DNA from: Acidobacteriota bacterium
GTDB taxonomy: Bacteria > Acidobacteriota > Blastocatellia > Pyrinomonadales > Pyrinomonadaceae
Direction: 5' to 3'
NCBI GenBank assembly: GCA_019639135.1
Contig: JAHBSL010000001.1
Location: forward strand, 351,200-415,199
DNA: 64,000 nucleotides
A program made the position numbers and the translations under genes. Positions 1-9,146 of this stretch are shown here, one piece after another. Numbering within the stretch: the stretch's first letter is position 1; every line of letters starts with the position of its first letter. The notes beneath the pieces were generated by a model. It saw only the letters and a list, made by a program, of their open reading frames with translations. It did no database searches and was not told the DNA's origin.

Positions 1-287
1 CGCCGACCGATGAATGGCTCGCCGAAATGATCGCCCATTTCATGCGGGCACGTAAAGAGCATGGGCTTCCGACTCTTTACAGCACGGAGTTCATGATCGA
101 GTTCGACCATCAGACGGTCCAGCGATGCTTGAAAGCCGTTGGCACATTTTCGTATCAGTCGGCATTTCGTGACAAGAAGCATTTCGAAGCCTATATCAAG
201 CCGATGTTTAATGTCGTCGTAAGGTCGATCGACCGGCTCGGCGAGTATCCGAACCTGCGCCGGGTTCTCGAGGCTGAGATCGCCTAA
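1..287 (+). CDS. C-terminal part of an AmgK-like aminoglycoside phosphotransferase-family kinase
   Basis: The reading frame is open to the left edge, so only about 94 C-terminal residues are present (codons begin at base 3). The segment QRCLKAVGTFSYQ followed by an FRDKK stretch matches the C-terminal helix region of the COG3178 phosphotransferases, which have the pattern RhLKvaGiFaRL-RDGK. Characterised members phosphorylate sugars such as N-acetylmuramate at the anomeric position in peptidoglycan recycling. The catalytic loop is outside the window, so substrate cannot be judged. The TAA stop overlaps the stop codon of the convergent gene by two bases. Family assignment is moderately sure; sugar specificity is unknown. 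Confidence 0.6.
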   Translation, partial: PTDEWLAEMIAHFMRARKEHGLPTLYSTEFMIEFDHQTVQRCLKAVGTFSYQSAFRDKKHFEAYIKPMFNVVVRSIDRLGEYPNLRRVLEAEIA

Positions 288-730
288 ACGCGGAAATGGT
301 CGGCCTTCCAATCCTTGATCGCCATTTTGATCTCTTTCTGCGAACTAAGCCGGCCGGCAAGCACTTCTTCGACCAGATGAGGAAGCTCCGCATCCGACGC
401 GAACCGAAGAGCGACCATCTGCCCTACACGAAGACCCGCCGCTCGGTTGGCGAGTTCCGGAGATAGGACTTTTTCATAACGCAGACGTTCTTCGAGCCGG
501 ATCAGCCGGTCCTGAGCCCTAAGGGCCTGGGCCCGGGCCGCGAGGTTGACCAGGATAACGATAACGGCCAAAAGAAGGAACTTAAATGATCCTGAATCAA
601 AAAACCGCCAGGCATCGACGATCGCCCAAACGAGCAGGATCAGCGAAAGCGGAAAGATCACGAAGTGGACCAATGGAAACCAACGAGTGTGATTCGAATA
701 GTTCTGAGGTTGTTTGTTTTCGGTGCTCAT
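284..730 (-). CDS. DUF6526-like small membrane protein
   Basis: A 148-residue protein. It opens with a polar stretch containing PQNYSNHTRW, which resembles the QNYxNHxR signature of DUF6526 proteins. Two hydrophobic segments follow at about residues 20-40 and 48-65. A charged amphipathic C-terminal half carries RLIRLEERLRYEK and an alternating Leu/Arg pattern, likely a cytoplasmic helical region. Its function is unknown in the family. It lies directly downstream of the ABC exporter on the same strand (15 bp gap), so co-transcription is likely and an envelope role is a reasonable inference. No catalytic motif is visible. Confidence 0.7.
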   Translation of the reverse strand: MSTENKQPQNYSNHTRWFPLVHFVIFPLSLILLVWAIVDAWRFFDSGSFKFLLLAVIVILVNLAARAQALRAQDRLIRLEERLRYEKVLSPELANRAAGLRVGQMVALRFASDAELPHLVEEVLAGRLSSQKEIKMAIKDWKADHFRV

Positions 731-745
731 AAAGTTGTCTTGAAA

Positions 746-2575
746 TCAAAGCTTCGAACCCGCCGATGCACTCTCTCCGCCTGCGGTGAAGTCTTCACCC
801 GGATTTACGAAAAGGTTCTGCTCAAAGCGGTACTGCTTGTCGTATAGCTGTTTGTAACGGCCGTCCATCGCGATAAGTTCTTCGTGGGTGCCGCGTTCGA
901 GAATCTGGCCGGCTTCAACCACCAATATTTGATCTGCGCTTCGGATGGTCGAAAGCCGATGGGCGATCACAAAGGTCGTCCGGCCGCGGCGGAGGTTGTT
1001 CAAGCCTTCCTGGATGAGTGCTTCGGATTCGCTGTCGAGACTTGAGGTCGCCTCATCGAGGATCAAAATACGCGGATCGGCAAGGAGTGCTCTGGCGATA
1101 GCGATCCGCTGCCGCTGACCGCCCGAAAGCTTTACGCCGCGTTCGCCGACAACGGTCTCATAGCCGTCCAGGAACTTTTCGATGAACTCGTCCGCGTTCG
1201 CGACCCGGCACATCTCTCGAATCGTCTCGAATGAGGCTTCGGGATTGGCGAATCGAATGTTATCGAGGATCGTCCCGTCGAAGAGGAAGTTATCCTGCAA
1301 AACGACGCCGAGATGTTTCCGATAGTCCCGCAACCGTATCGCCTGTAGGTCGATGCCGTCCACAAGTACGGTTCCAGACGTCGGACGAATAAAATTGAGC
1401 ACGAGGCTCAGAATTGTCGATTTTCCCGAACCGCTCGACCCGACAAGTGCGGTCGTTGTTCCCGCATTGGATTTGAACGATACACCTTTCAAAACCGGAA
1501 CGTTCTTGTCGTATTCGAACTCGACATCGCGAAACTCGATCCCGCCATCGATCTTTGTCAGCGGACGCCGCTCTTTATCCTGTTCGTCCTCAGTTGACAT
1601 CGCCATCACCTCGCGAATTCGGTCTAGCCCGGCGAGGGCCTCGGTGATCTGCGTCCCGATAGAAGTAAGCTCGATGACCGGCATCGCAAGCAGGAAGGTA
1701 AAGGAGATATACATCAGAAAATCGCCAAGCGTCATCGTTTCGGCCTCGACTGCATTGCCGCCGATGACGATCATCACGACGGCGATCGCTCCGATGATCA
1801 CGGACGAGAACGAACCGATAGCGGAGACGCCCGTGACCGTCTTTGCGACGTTTCGAAACAGCCGGTGAGCGCCGCGGGCGAAGCTCAGGTCCTCGCGGCG
1901 TTCGGCGGTGTACGCCTTGACGACCCGAATTCCGCCGAGGCTCTCGCCGAGCCTTCCCGTCACCTCGGCCGTGATCTGCCCGCGTTCGCGAAAGACCGGA
2001 CGCAGCACCTTGAATGCATAAAGAAGCACTCCGCCAAATGCCAGCAGCACGACCAGAGTGGCGACCGTCAACAGCCAGTTGATCCAGAAAAGCACGCCGA
2101 TCGCGATGCTCGCCGTTACGATGCTGCCGATGATCTGCCCAAGGCCCGTACCGACGAGATTCCGGATGCCCTCGGCATCGTTCATTATCCGGGAAATAAG
2201 CTGGCCGCTTTGGGTCGAATCAAAATATGAGATCGGCAGCCGCTCGATGTGGGCCTGAACGCGTTTGCGCATCTCGGTGATCGCCCGCTGGGCCGCTACG
2301 CCCAGGATCTGTGAAAGAGCGAATGATGTCGAGGCCTGAACGAGCGTCGAAATACCGATGGCCAATGCGATCCATTTGATAAGCTCGTAACGCTGGTTTA
2401 CGAAAACCTCGTCTCCGATGAACTTTGTCGATGCGGGCAAGACCATTCCCGCAAGCCGCGAGATCAGCAAAAGCACGCTTCCCAGAAGCAGCCGCCACCT
2501 CGCCTGCCAGACTATCCTTCTCGCCTCCGCCCACGCCCCGGAGTAATTGACCTTCTTCTTCTTTTCTTCGCCCAC
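746..2575 (-). CDS. MsbA/ABCB-type ABC exporter (fused membrane and ATPase domains)
   Basis: A 609-residue half-transporter. Residues about 25-310 form a type I exporter membrane domain with six predicted helices. Residues about 345-590 form the nucleotide-binding domain. Walker A is GSSGSGKST, the signature is LSGGQRQRIAIARAL, Walker B is ILILDEATSSLD, and the switch histidine is in VIAHRLSTI, so the ATPase looks intact. Such proteins work as inner-membrane dimers exporting lipids, lipid A precursors, peptides or drugs. Nothing in the neighbourhood fixes the cargo. The N-terminus is Lys-rich (GEEKKKK). Exporter class is nearly certain, substrate open. Confidence 0.93.
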   Translation of the reverse strand: MGEEKKKKVNYSGAWAEARRIVWQARWRLLLGSVLLLISRLAGMVLPASTKFIGDEVFVNQRYELIKWIALAIGISTLVQASTSFALSQILGVAAQRAITEMRKRVQAHIERLPISYFDSTQSGQLISRIMNDAEGIRNLVGTGLGQIIGSIVTASIAIGVLFWINWLLTVATLVVLLAFGGVLLYAFKVLRPVFRERGQITAEVTGRLGESLGGIRVVKAYTAERREDLSFARGAHRLFRNVAKTVTGVSAIGSFSSVIIGAIAVVMIVIGGNAVEAETMTLGDFLMYISFTFLLAMPVIELTSIGTQITEALAGLDRIREVMAMSTEDEQDKERRPLTKIDGGIEFRDVEFEYDKNVPVLKGVSFKSNAGTTTALVGSSGSGKSTILSLVLNFIRPTSGTVLVDGIDLQAIRLRDYRKHLGVVLQDNFLFDGTILDNIRFANPEASFETIREMCRVANADEFIEKFLDGYETVVGERGVKLSGGQRQRIAIARALLADPRILILDEATSSLDSESEALIQEGLNNLRRGRTTFVIAHRLSTIRSADQILVVEAGQILERGTHEELIAMDGRYKQLYDKQYRFEQNLFVNPGEDFTAGGESASAGSKL

Positions 2576-2670
2576 GCGTTCAGTCTCCCGATTGTCGCCC
2601 GCCCTGTCAATCGCCGGACATTGCCTCCGCGTTTTACCGTCCGACCTGATTTGATTAAACTAGAGCTTTT

Positions 2671-3981
2671 ATGCGTCAGACATATATCGAAGAGCTCAAA
2701 GGGCATATCGGAAGCGAAGTCACGCTCAAGGGCTGGCTTTATAATTCACGTTCGAGCGGCAAGCTCGTATTTCTTCAGCTCCGCGACGGCACGGGCATTG
2801 TGCAGTGCGTCGTGTTCAAAGGCAATAACGAAGAGGTGTTTGAGACCGCCAAGGGCCTCGGGCAGGAGTCGTCGATAATCGTGACGGGAACGGTGAAAGA
2901 GGACGCTCGTTCGCCGATCGGCGTTGAGATCGACGTAACCGGACTTGAAGTGCTTCAGAACGTCCACGATTATCCGATCACCCCGAAAGAACACGGCACC
3001 GAATTCCTGATGGACCATCGGCATCTTTGGATCCGCTCGAAGCGGCAGCACGCTGTCCTTCGAGTTCGCCATACGGTGATAAAGGCCGTCCGAGATTATT
3101 TTGACAGTAACGGATTCACGCTTGCCGATACGCCGATCTTTACGCCCGCCGCATGCGAAGGCACGACGACGCTCTTCGAAGTAGATTACTTTGGCGATGA
3201 CAAGGCGTATCTGACGCAGTCCGGACAACTTTACAACGAGGCAACGGCTGCGGCCTTCGGAAAGTCTTACGCCTTCGGGCCGACGTTCCGTGCCGAAAAG
3301 TCGAAGACCCGCCGCCACTTGACCGAGTTTTGGATGGTCGAACCCGAGGTCGCCTACGCGGGCTACGAGGACATGATGGACCTCGGCGAGGGCCTGATCC
3401 TGCATATCGTCGACCGCGTGCTGAACGAGCGGCAACAGGAGCTTGCGGCACTCGAACGCGATACTTCCGTGCTCGAGGCGATCAAAGGCCCGTTTCCGCG
3501 TCTGCATTACGACGATGCGGTGAAATTGCTGCAGGAAGGCCACGAAAAGGGCGAGCTTGAGAACCGCTTCGAATGGGGCGGCGACTTCGGAGCTCCGGAT
3601 GAAACGTATCTTTCGAAGCAGTTCGGCCTTCCGGTCTTTGTCCACCACTTCCCGACCGCGATCAAGGGCTTTTATTTCGAGGTCGATAAGGACCGTCCCG
3701 AATGCGCACTCGGCATCGACCTTCTCGCACCTGAAGGCTATGGCGAGATCATCGGCGGCGGCGAACGAGCGGCCTCGCTTCCCTATCTCGAAGAGCAGCT
3801 AAAAAACCACGGACTTCCGCAGGATATTTTTGAGTGGTATCTCGATCTTCGCCGCTACGGCAGCGTCCCGCACGCCGGCTTCGGCATGGGCATCGAACGC
3901 ACCGTCGCCTGGATGTGCGGCATCGAACACGTCCGCGAGACAATACCGTTTCCGCGAATGCTTTATCGGCTTCGGCCATAA
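2671..3981 (+). CDS. asnS: Asparagine--tRNA ligase
   Basis: Charges tRNA-Asn with asparagine. The 436-residue length fits the bacterial class IIb enzyme. An N-terminal OB-fold anticodon-binding domain covers residues 1-105 ([20 protein letters not shown]). The catalytic core has motif 2 in [17 protein letters not shown] and motif 3 in [15 protein letters not shown] near the C-terminus. The TRRHLTEF form and the absence of a GAD insertion favour asparaginyl over aspartyl specificity. The gene is divergent from the ABC exporter with about 95 bp between the starts. The next gene follows 18 bp downstream, though they have no functional link. Confidence 0.93.
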   Translation: MRQTYIEELKGHIGSEVTLKGWLYNSRSSGKLVFLQLRDGTGIVQCVVFKGNNEEVFETAKGLGQESSIIVTGTVKEDARSPIGVEIDVTGLEVLQNVHDYPITPKEHGTEFLMDHRHLWIRSKRQHAVLRVRHTVIKAVRDYFDSNGFTLADTPIFTPAACEGTTTLFEVDYFGDDKAYLTQSGQLYNEATAAAFGKSYAFGPTFRAEKSKTRRHLTEFWMVEPEVAYAGYEDMMDLGEGLILHIVDRVLNERQQELAALERDTSVLEAIKGPFPRLHYDDAVKLLQEGHEKGELENRFEWGGDFGAPDETYLSKQFGLPVFVHHFPTAIKGFYFEVDKDRPECALGIDLLAPEGYGEIIGGGERAASLPYLEEQLKNHGLPQDIFEWYLDLRRYGSVPHAGFGMGIERTVAWMCGIEHVRETIPFPRMLYRLRP

Positions 3982-3999
3982 AACAACATGGAGGGCAGA

Positions 4000-5256
4000 A
4001 TGACCACGTACCTGCAACGTTCGATATCAGCATTGCATTTCGCATTGCTGCTTGTTTCTTTCACTTCTGCACAGCAGCTTCTTAGCCATGAAGCTAACGG
4101 CACGATGTCGGCCGCTGCTCTGAACGAGCGGATGGCGAAGGTTTACGGCAAGTATGCCGTACCGGAAACCGCGACGGCGGTCGAGCTTCATAAGATCACT
4201 TACAGATCGCTTGACGCGAATGGAAAGCCTGCGGAACTTACAGGACTCGTGGCCTGGCCCGCGGGCGGTGCTCCGAAGGGCCTTGTCGTTTATTGTCACG
4301 GTACCACCGTTGACCGCGACCGTTCTCCTTCGCGATTCAAGGGCGAGGGCGAAGCGCCGGAGACCATCGAGGCTATCACAGGCTTTGCCACCGGCGGTTA
4401 TGCCGTCGTTCTTCCGGACTATATCGGCCTCGGCGACCACAAGGCCGCTCATCCCTACCCGCTCAGCATAGTGAACGCCCGATCCGGTGTGGACATCATT
4501 CCCGCCGCTCGTGAATTGGCTCGCCAAAAGAATTACAAAATCGGAAACAGCCTCTTCATCACCGGCTATTCCGAAGGCGGAGGCGTTGCAATGGCCCTTA
4601 CGCAGGCACTGCAGGCGTTTACCGGCCCGGATTATGCAGTAACTGCCTCGGCTCCGGCCGCGGGACCATACGATCTATCAGGAACAACGCGGAAGTTCAT
4701 GCTCGAGGATACTGGCGAGCAAGTCGGGTTCATTCTTCGCATCTATCTAACGTCCTACGCGGTGAATTATCTTGTAAAAGAAAAGAAGCTCCGTTGGCGA
4801 GATTTCTACAAGCCGACCCTCGCTAACGCTCTCGCCGTCAACTACAACCTCAACCCGACTGACGACGGCGTTATCCGCAATATCGGTGTTACCACGGCCC
4901 TGATGCGTTCGAAGAACCGCCTTGCAAGTGTGCTCCAGCCCGGATTTCTGCGAGCATTGCAGCGTAATGACAAGCGGAACGCTTTTGTCCGAATGCTGCA
5001 CGAAAACGATGTCTATGATTGGTCGCCGCGTGTCCCGATGATCCTCATCGCCATTGACGGAGATACCGTCGTTAGCCAACAAAATACTGAGGTTGCCTAT
5101 AGTGCAATGCGGAGGCGGGGCGTTCCGGCTGAAAGGCTCCGCCGGATGATCATTAAGGATACCGAGCTGAATCACCTGAACGGCATTGCCCCCGCAATGT
5201 CAAAGGCACGAGCCTTTTTTGATGGCGGGTTTGCCGCAGTGCCTGCGGAACAGTAG
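4000..5256 (+). CDS. Secreted lipase-like alpha/beta hydrolase
   Basis: A 418-residue exported hydrolase. The start at 4000 is preferred because a GGAGGG ribosome site ends 4 bases before it; an upstream ATG at 3988 overlaps that site. Residues 1-25 are a signal peptide ending after SFTSAQQ. The fold resembles secretory lipases: an oxyanion region near VVYCHGTT, the nucleophile elbow GYSEGGG with serine at about residue 190, a possible acid at DGDTVV, and a late histidine in NHLNG. Substrate is probably an ester. It may be transcribed from the asnS promoter. The exact subfamily is uncertain. Confidence 0.8.
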   Translation: MTTYLQRSISALHFALLLVSFTSAQQLLSHEANGTMSAAALNERMAKVYGKYAVPETATAVELHKITYRSLDANGKPAELTGLVAWPAGGAPKGLVVYCHGTTVDRDRSPSRFKGEGEAPETIEAITGFATGGYAVVLPDYIGLGDHKAAHPYPLSIVNARSGVDIIPAARELARQKNYKIGNSLFITGYSEGGGVAMALTQALQAFTGPDYAVTASAPAAGPYDLSGTTRKFMLEDTGEQVGFILRIYLTSYAVNYLVKEKKLRWRDFYKPTLANALAVNYNLNPTDDGVIRNIGVTTALMRSKNRLASVLQPGFLRALQRNDKRNAFVRMLHENDVYDWSPRVPMILIAIDGDTVVSQQNTEVAYSAMRRRGVPAERLRRMIIKDTELNHLNGIAPAMSKARAFFDGGFAAVPAEQ

Positions 5257-5262
5257 CCGTTC

Positions 5263-5745
5263 TTACTTCCCGTCTTTTTTGTCAGCGGCGGCGGCCTTTT
5301 CAACCAGGTTGCCGCCGTTGTCCGTTACCCGAGGCCGCTTCCCGTTCGGAAATTTCGTATAGGTTGCTTTGTTGCCGGAACCGTTGAAGACGAATTCCAT
5401 CGTCCCCTCTGCCGCGATCTCATTTCCATCTCCGTTGACCATTATCTGGCTGCAGGCTCCCCTGATGGTCACCTTCTTGTTCGAAACGTTGATCATCACA
5501 CGGTTATAGCGAATGCAGTTATACGGCTTTGTCACCTCTGGGCCGTTAACGCTGATCAGCGGGCCCTGTTGGCTTATATCCACGTTCACAATGTCGGCCG
5601 GGTCGATCGGTTCCTCAGGCGGAGTCGGCACAACGGTCGGCGTAGGCGTCGGCATATATTTCTCGACGCTCTTTTTCGCAATTCCGCTCTGAATGTCACA
5701 ACCCGTAACGAAGGCTAGTACGAAAATAATTGCGATCTTCTTCAT
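5263..5745 (-). CDS. DUF3060-type lipoprotein
   Basis: A 160-residue protein with a lipoprotein signal: MKKIAIIFVLAFVTGC, with cysteine 16 as the acylation site. A proline-rich linker (TPTPTVVPTPPEEP) follows, then a DUF3060-like beta-rich region with repeating IxVNGDGNE and FNGSGNK turns, which are typical of the family. Function is unknown; an outer-membrane or periplasmic surface role is inferred from the signal. It is convergent with the lipase-like gene, only 6 bp separating the stops. Its C-terminus is lysine-rich (AAADKKDGK). Confidence 0.72.
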   Translation of the reverse strand: MKKIAIIFVLAFVTGCDIQSGIAKKSVEKYMPTPTPTVVPTPPEEPIDPADIVNVDISQQGPLISVNGPEVTKPYNCIRYNRVMINVSNKKVTIRGACSQIMVNGDGNEIAAEGTMEFVFNGSGNKATYTKFPNGKRPRVTDNGGNLVEKAAAADKKDGK

Positions 5746-6026
5746 AATGATTTCCTTCTCTTAATTGTAATCGAAATTACGCCGACCGAAGAACGACATT
5801 TCCTTGAGGTCTTTGATTCTTCAACTTTACCGTACGCTGCTGACAAAAGTGCAGAACGAACCGATTCGAACGCACGCAACGAAGTGTAACTACTTAGTTA
5901 TCTCTAGTGCGTTTTAGAAAAATCTCCTAGGGCAACCCCGTTATTTTCGACAGCATCCGAAGAGCAACCCCCCAGTACAAAGTGCCCGCATTCAAGAAAT
6001 TTCGATTTTTTCTCGGAGGTCTTTCT

Positions 6027-6836
6027 ATGAAGAACATCGTACTCGGATTTGCAACGGCTATTATTCTGGCGGTTTCGGTATTTGCTCAGCAAGGCTCAGT
6101 ATCATCGGCTGCGACGGCGACCACTGAAGGTTCCGTGAAGGCGGCTGAGAATACGCTCGGCCTCAATTCTGCAACGACCATTACGGGCAAGCTGCAGGGG
6201 TCGCTCAATGCCGACAAGGCTAAGGTAGGCGACGAAGTTGTCCTAAAGGTGACCGAGAAAGTAAAGAGCGACGGCCGCGTGGTCATCGAAAAGGGTTCGA
6301 AACTCGTAGGCAAAGTTACCGAGGTAAAGCGGGACGCAAAAGGCTCTGCCGGCTCGACGATCGGCGTTGCGTTCGACACACTAATTCAGAATGGGCGTTC
6401 GATCCCAGTTGCGGTCGATATCCTCGCCGTTAATAGCGTAACAAGTACAGTTTCGGCAGGTGATACTTTTGGTTCTTCTGTATCGGGATCGAGCCGTACT
6501 CAGGCGTCGGGCCGAGCCACTGGCGGCGGTTTGCTTGGGGGAGTCGGAAATACGGTCGGCGGTCTTGCTGGCGGAGCTACGTCAACTGTCGGAGGTGTCG
6601 TAGATACAACAGCAGGCGTCGCGGGGAATGCGGTAGGAGCGGCAACACAGACGGCCGCTGCGGCAACCGGTTCGCTTGGCACGAACATCAGCGGTCTTTC
6701 GATCGGAAAGTCGGCTAATGCCTCGGCCGGCAACTCGACGACCCTTTCGAAGGAAAAGGGGAACGTCAAACTTGATTCCGGAACGCAGTTTACCGTCGCT
6801 GTCTCCGGTTCCACTGAGGTCAAAAAGAACGAATAG
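6027..6836 (+). CDS. Exported protein with a VirB10/TrbI-like beta domain and Gly/Ala-rich tail
   Basis: Start 6027 is chosen for its TCGGAGGT ribosome site five bases upstream and because it exposes a clean signal peptide (MKNIVLGFATAIILAVSVFAQQ). Residues about 45-140 read like a beta-barrel core in which a compound is held by a limit on values: TGKLQGSLNADKAKVGDEV, VIEKGSKLVGKVTEV, and FDTLIQNGRSIPVAV. That layout recalls VirB10/TrbI C-terminal domains, though no secretion system is nearby. Residues about 150-230 are low-complexity Gly/Ala/Thr repeats. Such proteins are common in Acidobacteria (recollection, not tested). Role unknown. Confidence 0.7.
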   Translation: MKNIVLGFATAIILAVSVFAQQGSVSSAATATTEGSVKAAENTLGLNSATTITGKLQGSLNADKAKVGDEVVLKVTEKVKSDGRVVIEKGSKLVGKVTEVKRDAKGSAGSTIGVAFDTLIQNGRSIPVAVDILAVNSVTSTVSAGDTFGSSVSGSSRTQASGRATGGGLLGGVGNTVGGLAGGATSTVGGVVDTTAGVAGNAVGAATQTAAAATGSLGTNISGLSIGKSANASAGNSTTLSKEKGNVKLDSGTQFTVAVSGSTEVKKNE

Positions 6837-6865
6837 CTTTTGAACTTTGGTTCGGTCAAAAAAGC

Positions 6866-6912
6866 GAAAAAATGCGTCCGGTACGATAATAAGTGCCCGG
6901 TGCCGGACGCAT
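6866..6912 (-). terminator. Rho-independent terminator for the minus-strand lipoprotein gene
   Basis: Perfect 10-bp arms ATGCGTCCGG (6872-6881) and CCGGACGCAT (6903-6912) enclose a 21-base loop. Read on the minus strand the hairpin is followed by six T (6871-6866) and soon another T-run, so it ends the gene at 6919-7665. It lies between two convergent genes. Confidence 0.75.
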
Positions 6913-6918
6913 CTTAAC

Positions 6919-7665
6919 CTATTTTCGCTTTGCGATCTCGGTACCGACCGATGTTGATCCCGGGCTTCCCCATCGTCCGTCGAGCGTTCCGTCCGGGCCG
7001 ATCCTGTAGCTGACGAACGCGCACTGCGAGCCGCCGATGCCGACCGCGACCGTGTTGCCATCGCGAACACCAAAGCCTTTCGAGACCGTTCCCGCATCCC
7101 AAGCGAAGGAGTAGCCGCTGGCTTGCTTGCTTACTGAAAGTTTTCCCTTGTACGACGAGCCGTTCGGGTTTGACCCCGTGATGTCATAGCTTCCCTCGAG
7201 GCCGGAACCTGAGGTCCGCTTGGCCGTCTCCGTTGCGGCTTCATTAACGCCCCAATAACCGACCTTGCCGTCCAGAGAGCCGTCGCCGGCGATCGAATAG
7301 AGCACGACACCGCAGCCCTTTCCGTTGTTCCCTTCCGTGAACGAAACGGCGACTTTGTCTCCCGAACGAACCCCGATGCCGTCATAGGTATTTGGCCCGC
7401 TGACCCAGGTAAACTGATAAACGCCTTCACGCTTTGCGATTCGCAGGTCGCCGGAATATTGCCCTCCACCGCCCTCATTCGTACCCGTAACGGAGTAGTC
7501 ACCCGCGATATCTTGCTCTGGAACGCGTGTTTCCGCAGTCGGGCTCGGAGCAGTTGGCGTATTCGTCTGCACCTCGGTCTTATCTGTCCCGCTGCAGGCA
7601 ACACCCAGAAAAATAAGGGCAAGGGCACATAGTCCCAGTGTTGTTATTGGATTGTTTTTCTTCAA
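6919..7665 (-). CDS. Lipoprotein with two tandem copies of one domain
   Basis: A 248-residue lipoprotein with lipobox FLGVAC (cysteine 24), then a Thr/Pro linker. Two homologous units follow, about residues 53-150 and 156-246. Each starts GxYxxTGxN, carries a (Y/F)xFxW core and a G(I/F)GVRxGxxVAV turn, then SxxGDGSLDG or GPDGTLDG, and ends TETAKR or GTEIAKR. The duplication is internal and still obvious, so it is either recent or constrained. The function is unknown. The beta-rich pattern suggests a small periplasmic binding or fibrin-like fold. It has its own downstream terminator. Confidence 0.75.
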   Translation of the reverse strand: MKKNNPITTLGLCALALIFLGVACSGTDKTEVQTNTPTAPSPTAETRVPEQDIAGDYSVTGTNEGGGGQYSGDLRIAKREGVYQFTWVSGPNTYDGIGVRSGDKVAVSFTEGNNGKGCGVVLYSIAGDGSLDGKVGYWGVNEAATETAKRTSGSGLEGSYDITGSNPNGSSYKGKLSVSKQASGYSFAWDAGTVSKGFGVRDGNTVAVGIGGSQCAFVSYRIGPDGTLDGRWGSPGSTSVGTEIAKRK

Positions 7666-7689
7666 GTAAGGATTTCCCCCGGATTGAAT

Positions 7690-7717
7690 TTGTTGGCTTT
7701 GTTAACGCCGATATAAT
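7690..7717 (+). promoter_or_regulatory. Candidate sigma-70 promoter for the NPP-type phosphodiesterase gene
   Basis: TTGTTG (7690-7695), a 16-base spacer and a perfect TATAAT (7712-7717) lie 47 bases before the start codon at 7765. Found by eye. Confidence 0.45.
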
Positions 7718-7764
7718 AGAGGAGAACTATTATCAACTCAACCCTCACGGGAAACACAAAAAAT

Positions 7765-9024
7765 ATGTTCGCTCTTCGACGTCTGTGCTGGCCAGCCACG
7801 CTCCTGATCATTCTTGGGGTATCTCTAGCCGCTTTTGCCCAACAACGGATCGACGACCTCCGGCCAACGGTTATCCTTGTCTCGATAGATGGCTTTCGGG
7901 CCGACTATTTTGAGCTTCACAAGCCGCCGACGCTTAACGCCCTCGCGAATAAAGGTGTCCGTGCCCGATGGATGAAGCCGGTCTATCCGACCAAAACCTT
8001 TCCCGCCCATTATTCGATCGTTACAGGCCTCTATCCGGACAACCACGGACTCATTGAAAACAATATGTTCGACACCGAACGCGGACTATCCTTTGGCCTC
8101 GCGAATCGTCAGGCAGTACAGGATCCGCGGTGGTGGGGCGGCGAGCCGATTTGGAACACTGCCCAGAAACAAGGTCAGATCGCTGCCGCGTACTTTTGGC
8201 CGGGGACCGAAACAGCGATCGGCGGCATGCAGCCGAAGTTCTGGAAGGACTACGACGGCAAAGTTCCCAACGACACCCGCGTTGACACCGTGCTCGGATG
8301 GCTCGATCTTCCCGTTGCCCAGCGGCCGACGATGATCACGATGTATTTTTCGGACGTTGACGATGCGGGCCACAACCACGGCCCCGAATCGCCCGAGAAC
8401 CGTGAAGCCGTTCTTCGAGTTGACGCGAACATAAAACGGCTTGTCGATGGGCTTGCTGCTCGCGGGATCCTTGAGCAGGTAAATCTCATCTTTACGTCGG
8501 ATCACGGAATGGCACCCTACAAAATGCGTAATGCCGTTGTCCTTGATGAGATGTTCGATACCGGCGACGCCGAACGTGTGTTTTGGGTTGGCGAGTTCAC
8601 ACAGATCTTTCCAAAACCGGGCAAAGAGGACGCGATCTACGACGCCATAAAAGCAAAACTTCCGAAAACTGCGAATATCTATCGGCGAAGTGAATTTCCA
8701 AAGCGGTTCAAGTTTGGCAAGAATAAGCGCATCGCACCGCTGGTCGTCATTCCCAAAGCGGGAACCGTCATCACGACCCGAGAGCGAATGAACCGTGCCG
8801 AGAAGGATGGCCGGCTCGACGCCGTTCGCGGAGCGCACGGCTACGACAACGATATTATCGAGATGCGGTCGATGTTCGTCGGCCACGGCGGGCAATTCAA
8901 GCGGGGATATGTCGCGAAACCATTCGAAGCGGTCGATGTTTACGAGCTTATCTGCAAGATCCTCGGAATCGAGCCCGCAAAAAACGACGGCAATCTAAAA
9001 CGTATCAAATCAGTTTTGCGATAG
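7765..9024 (+). CDS. Exported nucleotide pyrophosphatase/phosphodiesterase (NPP family)
   Basis: A 419-residue alkaline-phosphatase-superfamily enzyme with a signal peptide (about 27 residues, ending SLAAFAQQ). Metal and nucleophile residues typical of NPPs are visible: the aspartate in VSIDGFRADY, the Thr nucleophile in PTKTFPAHYSIVTGLYPD, then DVDDAGHNHGPES, TSDHGM and a late GAHGYDN. Family members hydrolyse phosphodiester or pyrophosphate bonds of nucleotides or phospholipids in the periplasm or at the cell surface. It is monocistronic, with its own predicted promoter, and the nearest gene is convergent. Substrate cannot be told from sequence. Confidence 0.88.
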   Translation: MFALRRLCWPATLLIILGVSLAAFAQQRIDDLRPTVILVSIDGFRADYFELHKPPTLNALANKGVRARWMKPVYPTKTFPAHYSIVTGLYPDNHGLIENNMFDTERGLSFGLANRQAVQDPRWWGGEPIWNTAQKQGQIAAAYFWPGTETAIGGMQPKFWKDYDGKVPNDTRVDTVLGWLDLPVAQRPTMITMYFSDVDDAGHNHGPESPENREAVLRVDANIKRLVDGLAARGILEQVNLIFTSDHGMAPYKMRNAVVLDEMFDTGDAERVFWVGEFTQIFPKPGKEDAIYDAIKAKLPKTANIYRRSEFPKRFKFGKNKRIAPLVVIPKAGTVITTRERMNRAEKDGRLDAVRGAHGYDNDIIEMRSMFVGHGGQFKRGYVAKPFEAVDVYELICKILGIEPAKNDGNLKRIKSVLR

Positions 9025-9029
9025 ATCTT

Positions 9030-9146
9030 GCCACAGAGTGCACTGAGATTTTTGAGATAGTTGTTGGATTTCCGACGAGCGTTAAAAAGAACCAAAACGA
9101 TTCAGACACAAACGATTTCCTCAAAATTCTTTGTGCCCTCTGTGGC
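9030..9146. repeat. Inverted-repeat element with CACAGAG/CTCTGTG ends
   Basis: GCCACAGAGTGCAC (9030-9043) and GTGCCCTCTGTGGC (9133-9146) are complementary at 13 of 14 positions, spaced by 89 bases. The right arm touches the stop codon of the convergent metallophosphoesterase. A related element with similar ends lies at 58363-58490. It looks like a small dispersed, MITE-like or REP-like unit without coding capacity. Confidence 0.55.

Noticed and set aside
2746..3648. 300-residue minus-strand frame inside asnS
   Set aside because: Antisense shadow of a well-supported tRNA synthetase; no domain or ribosome site.
8086..8895. 269-residue minus-strand frame antisense to the NPP gene
   Set aside because: Shadow of a complete enzyme on the other strand.
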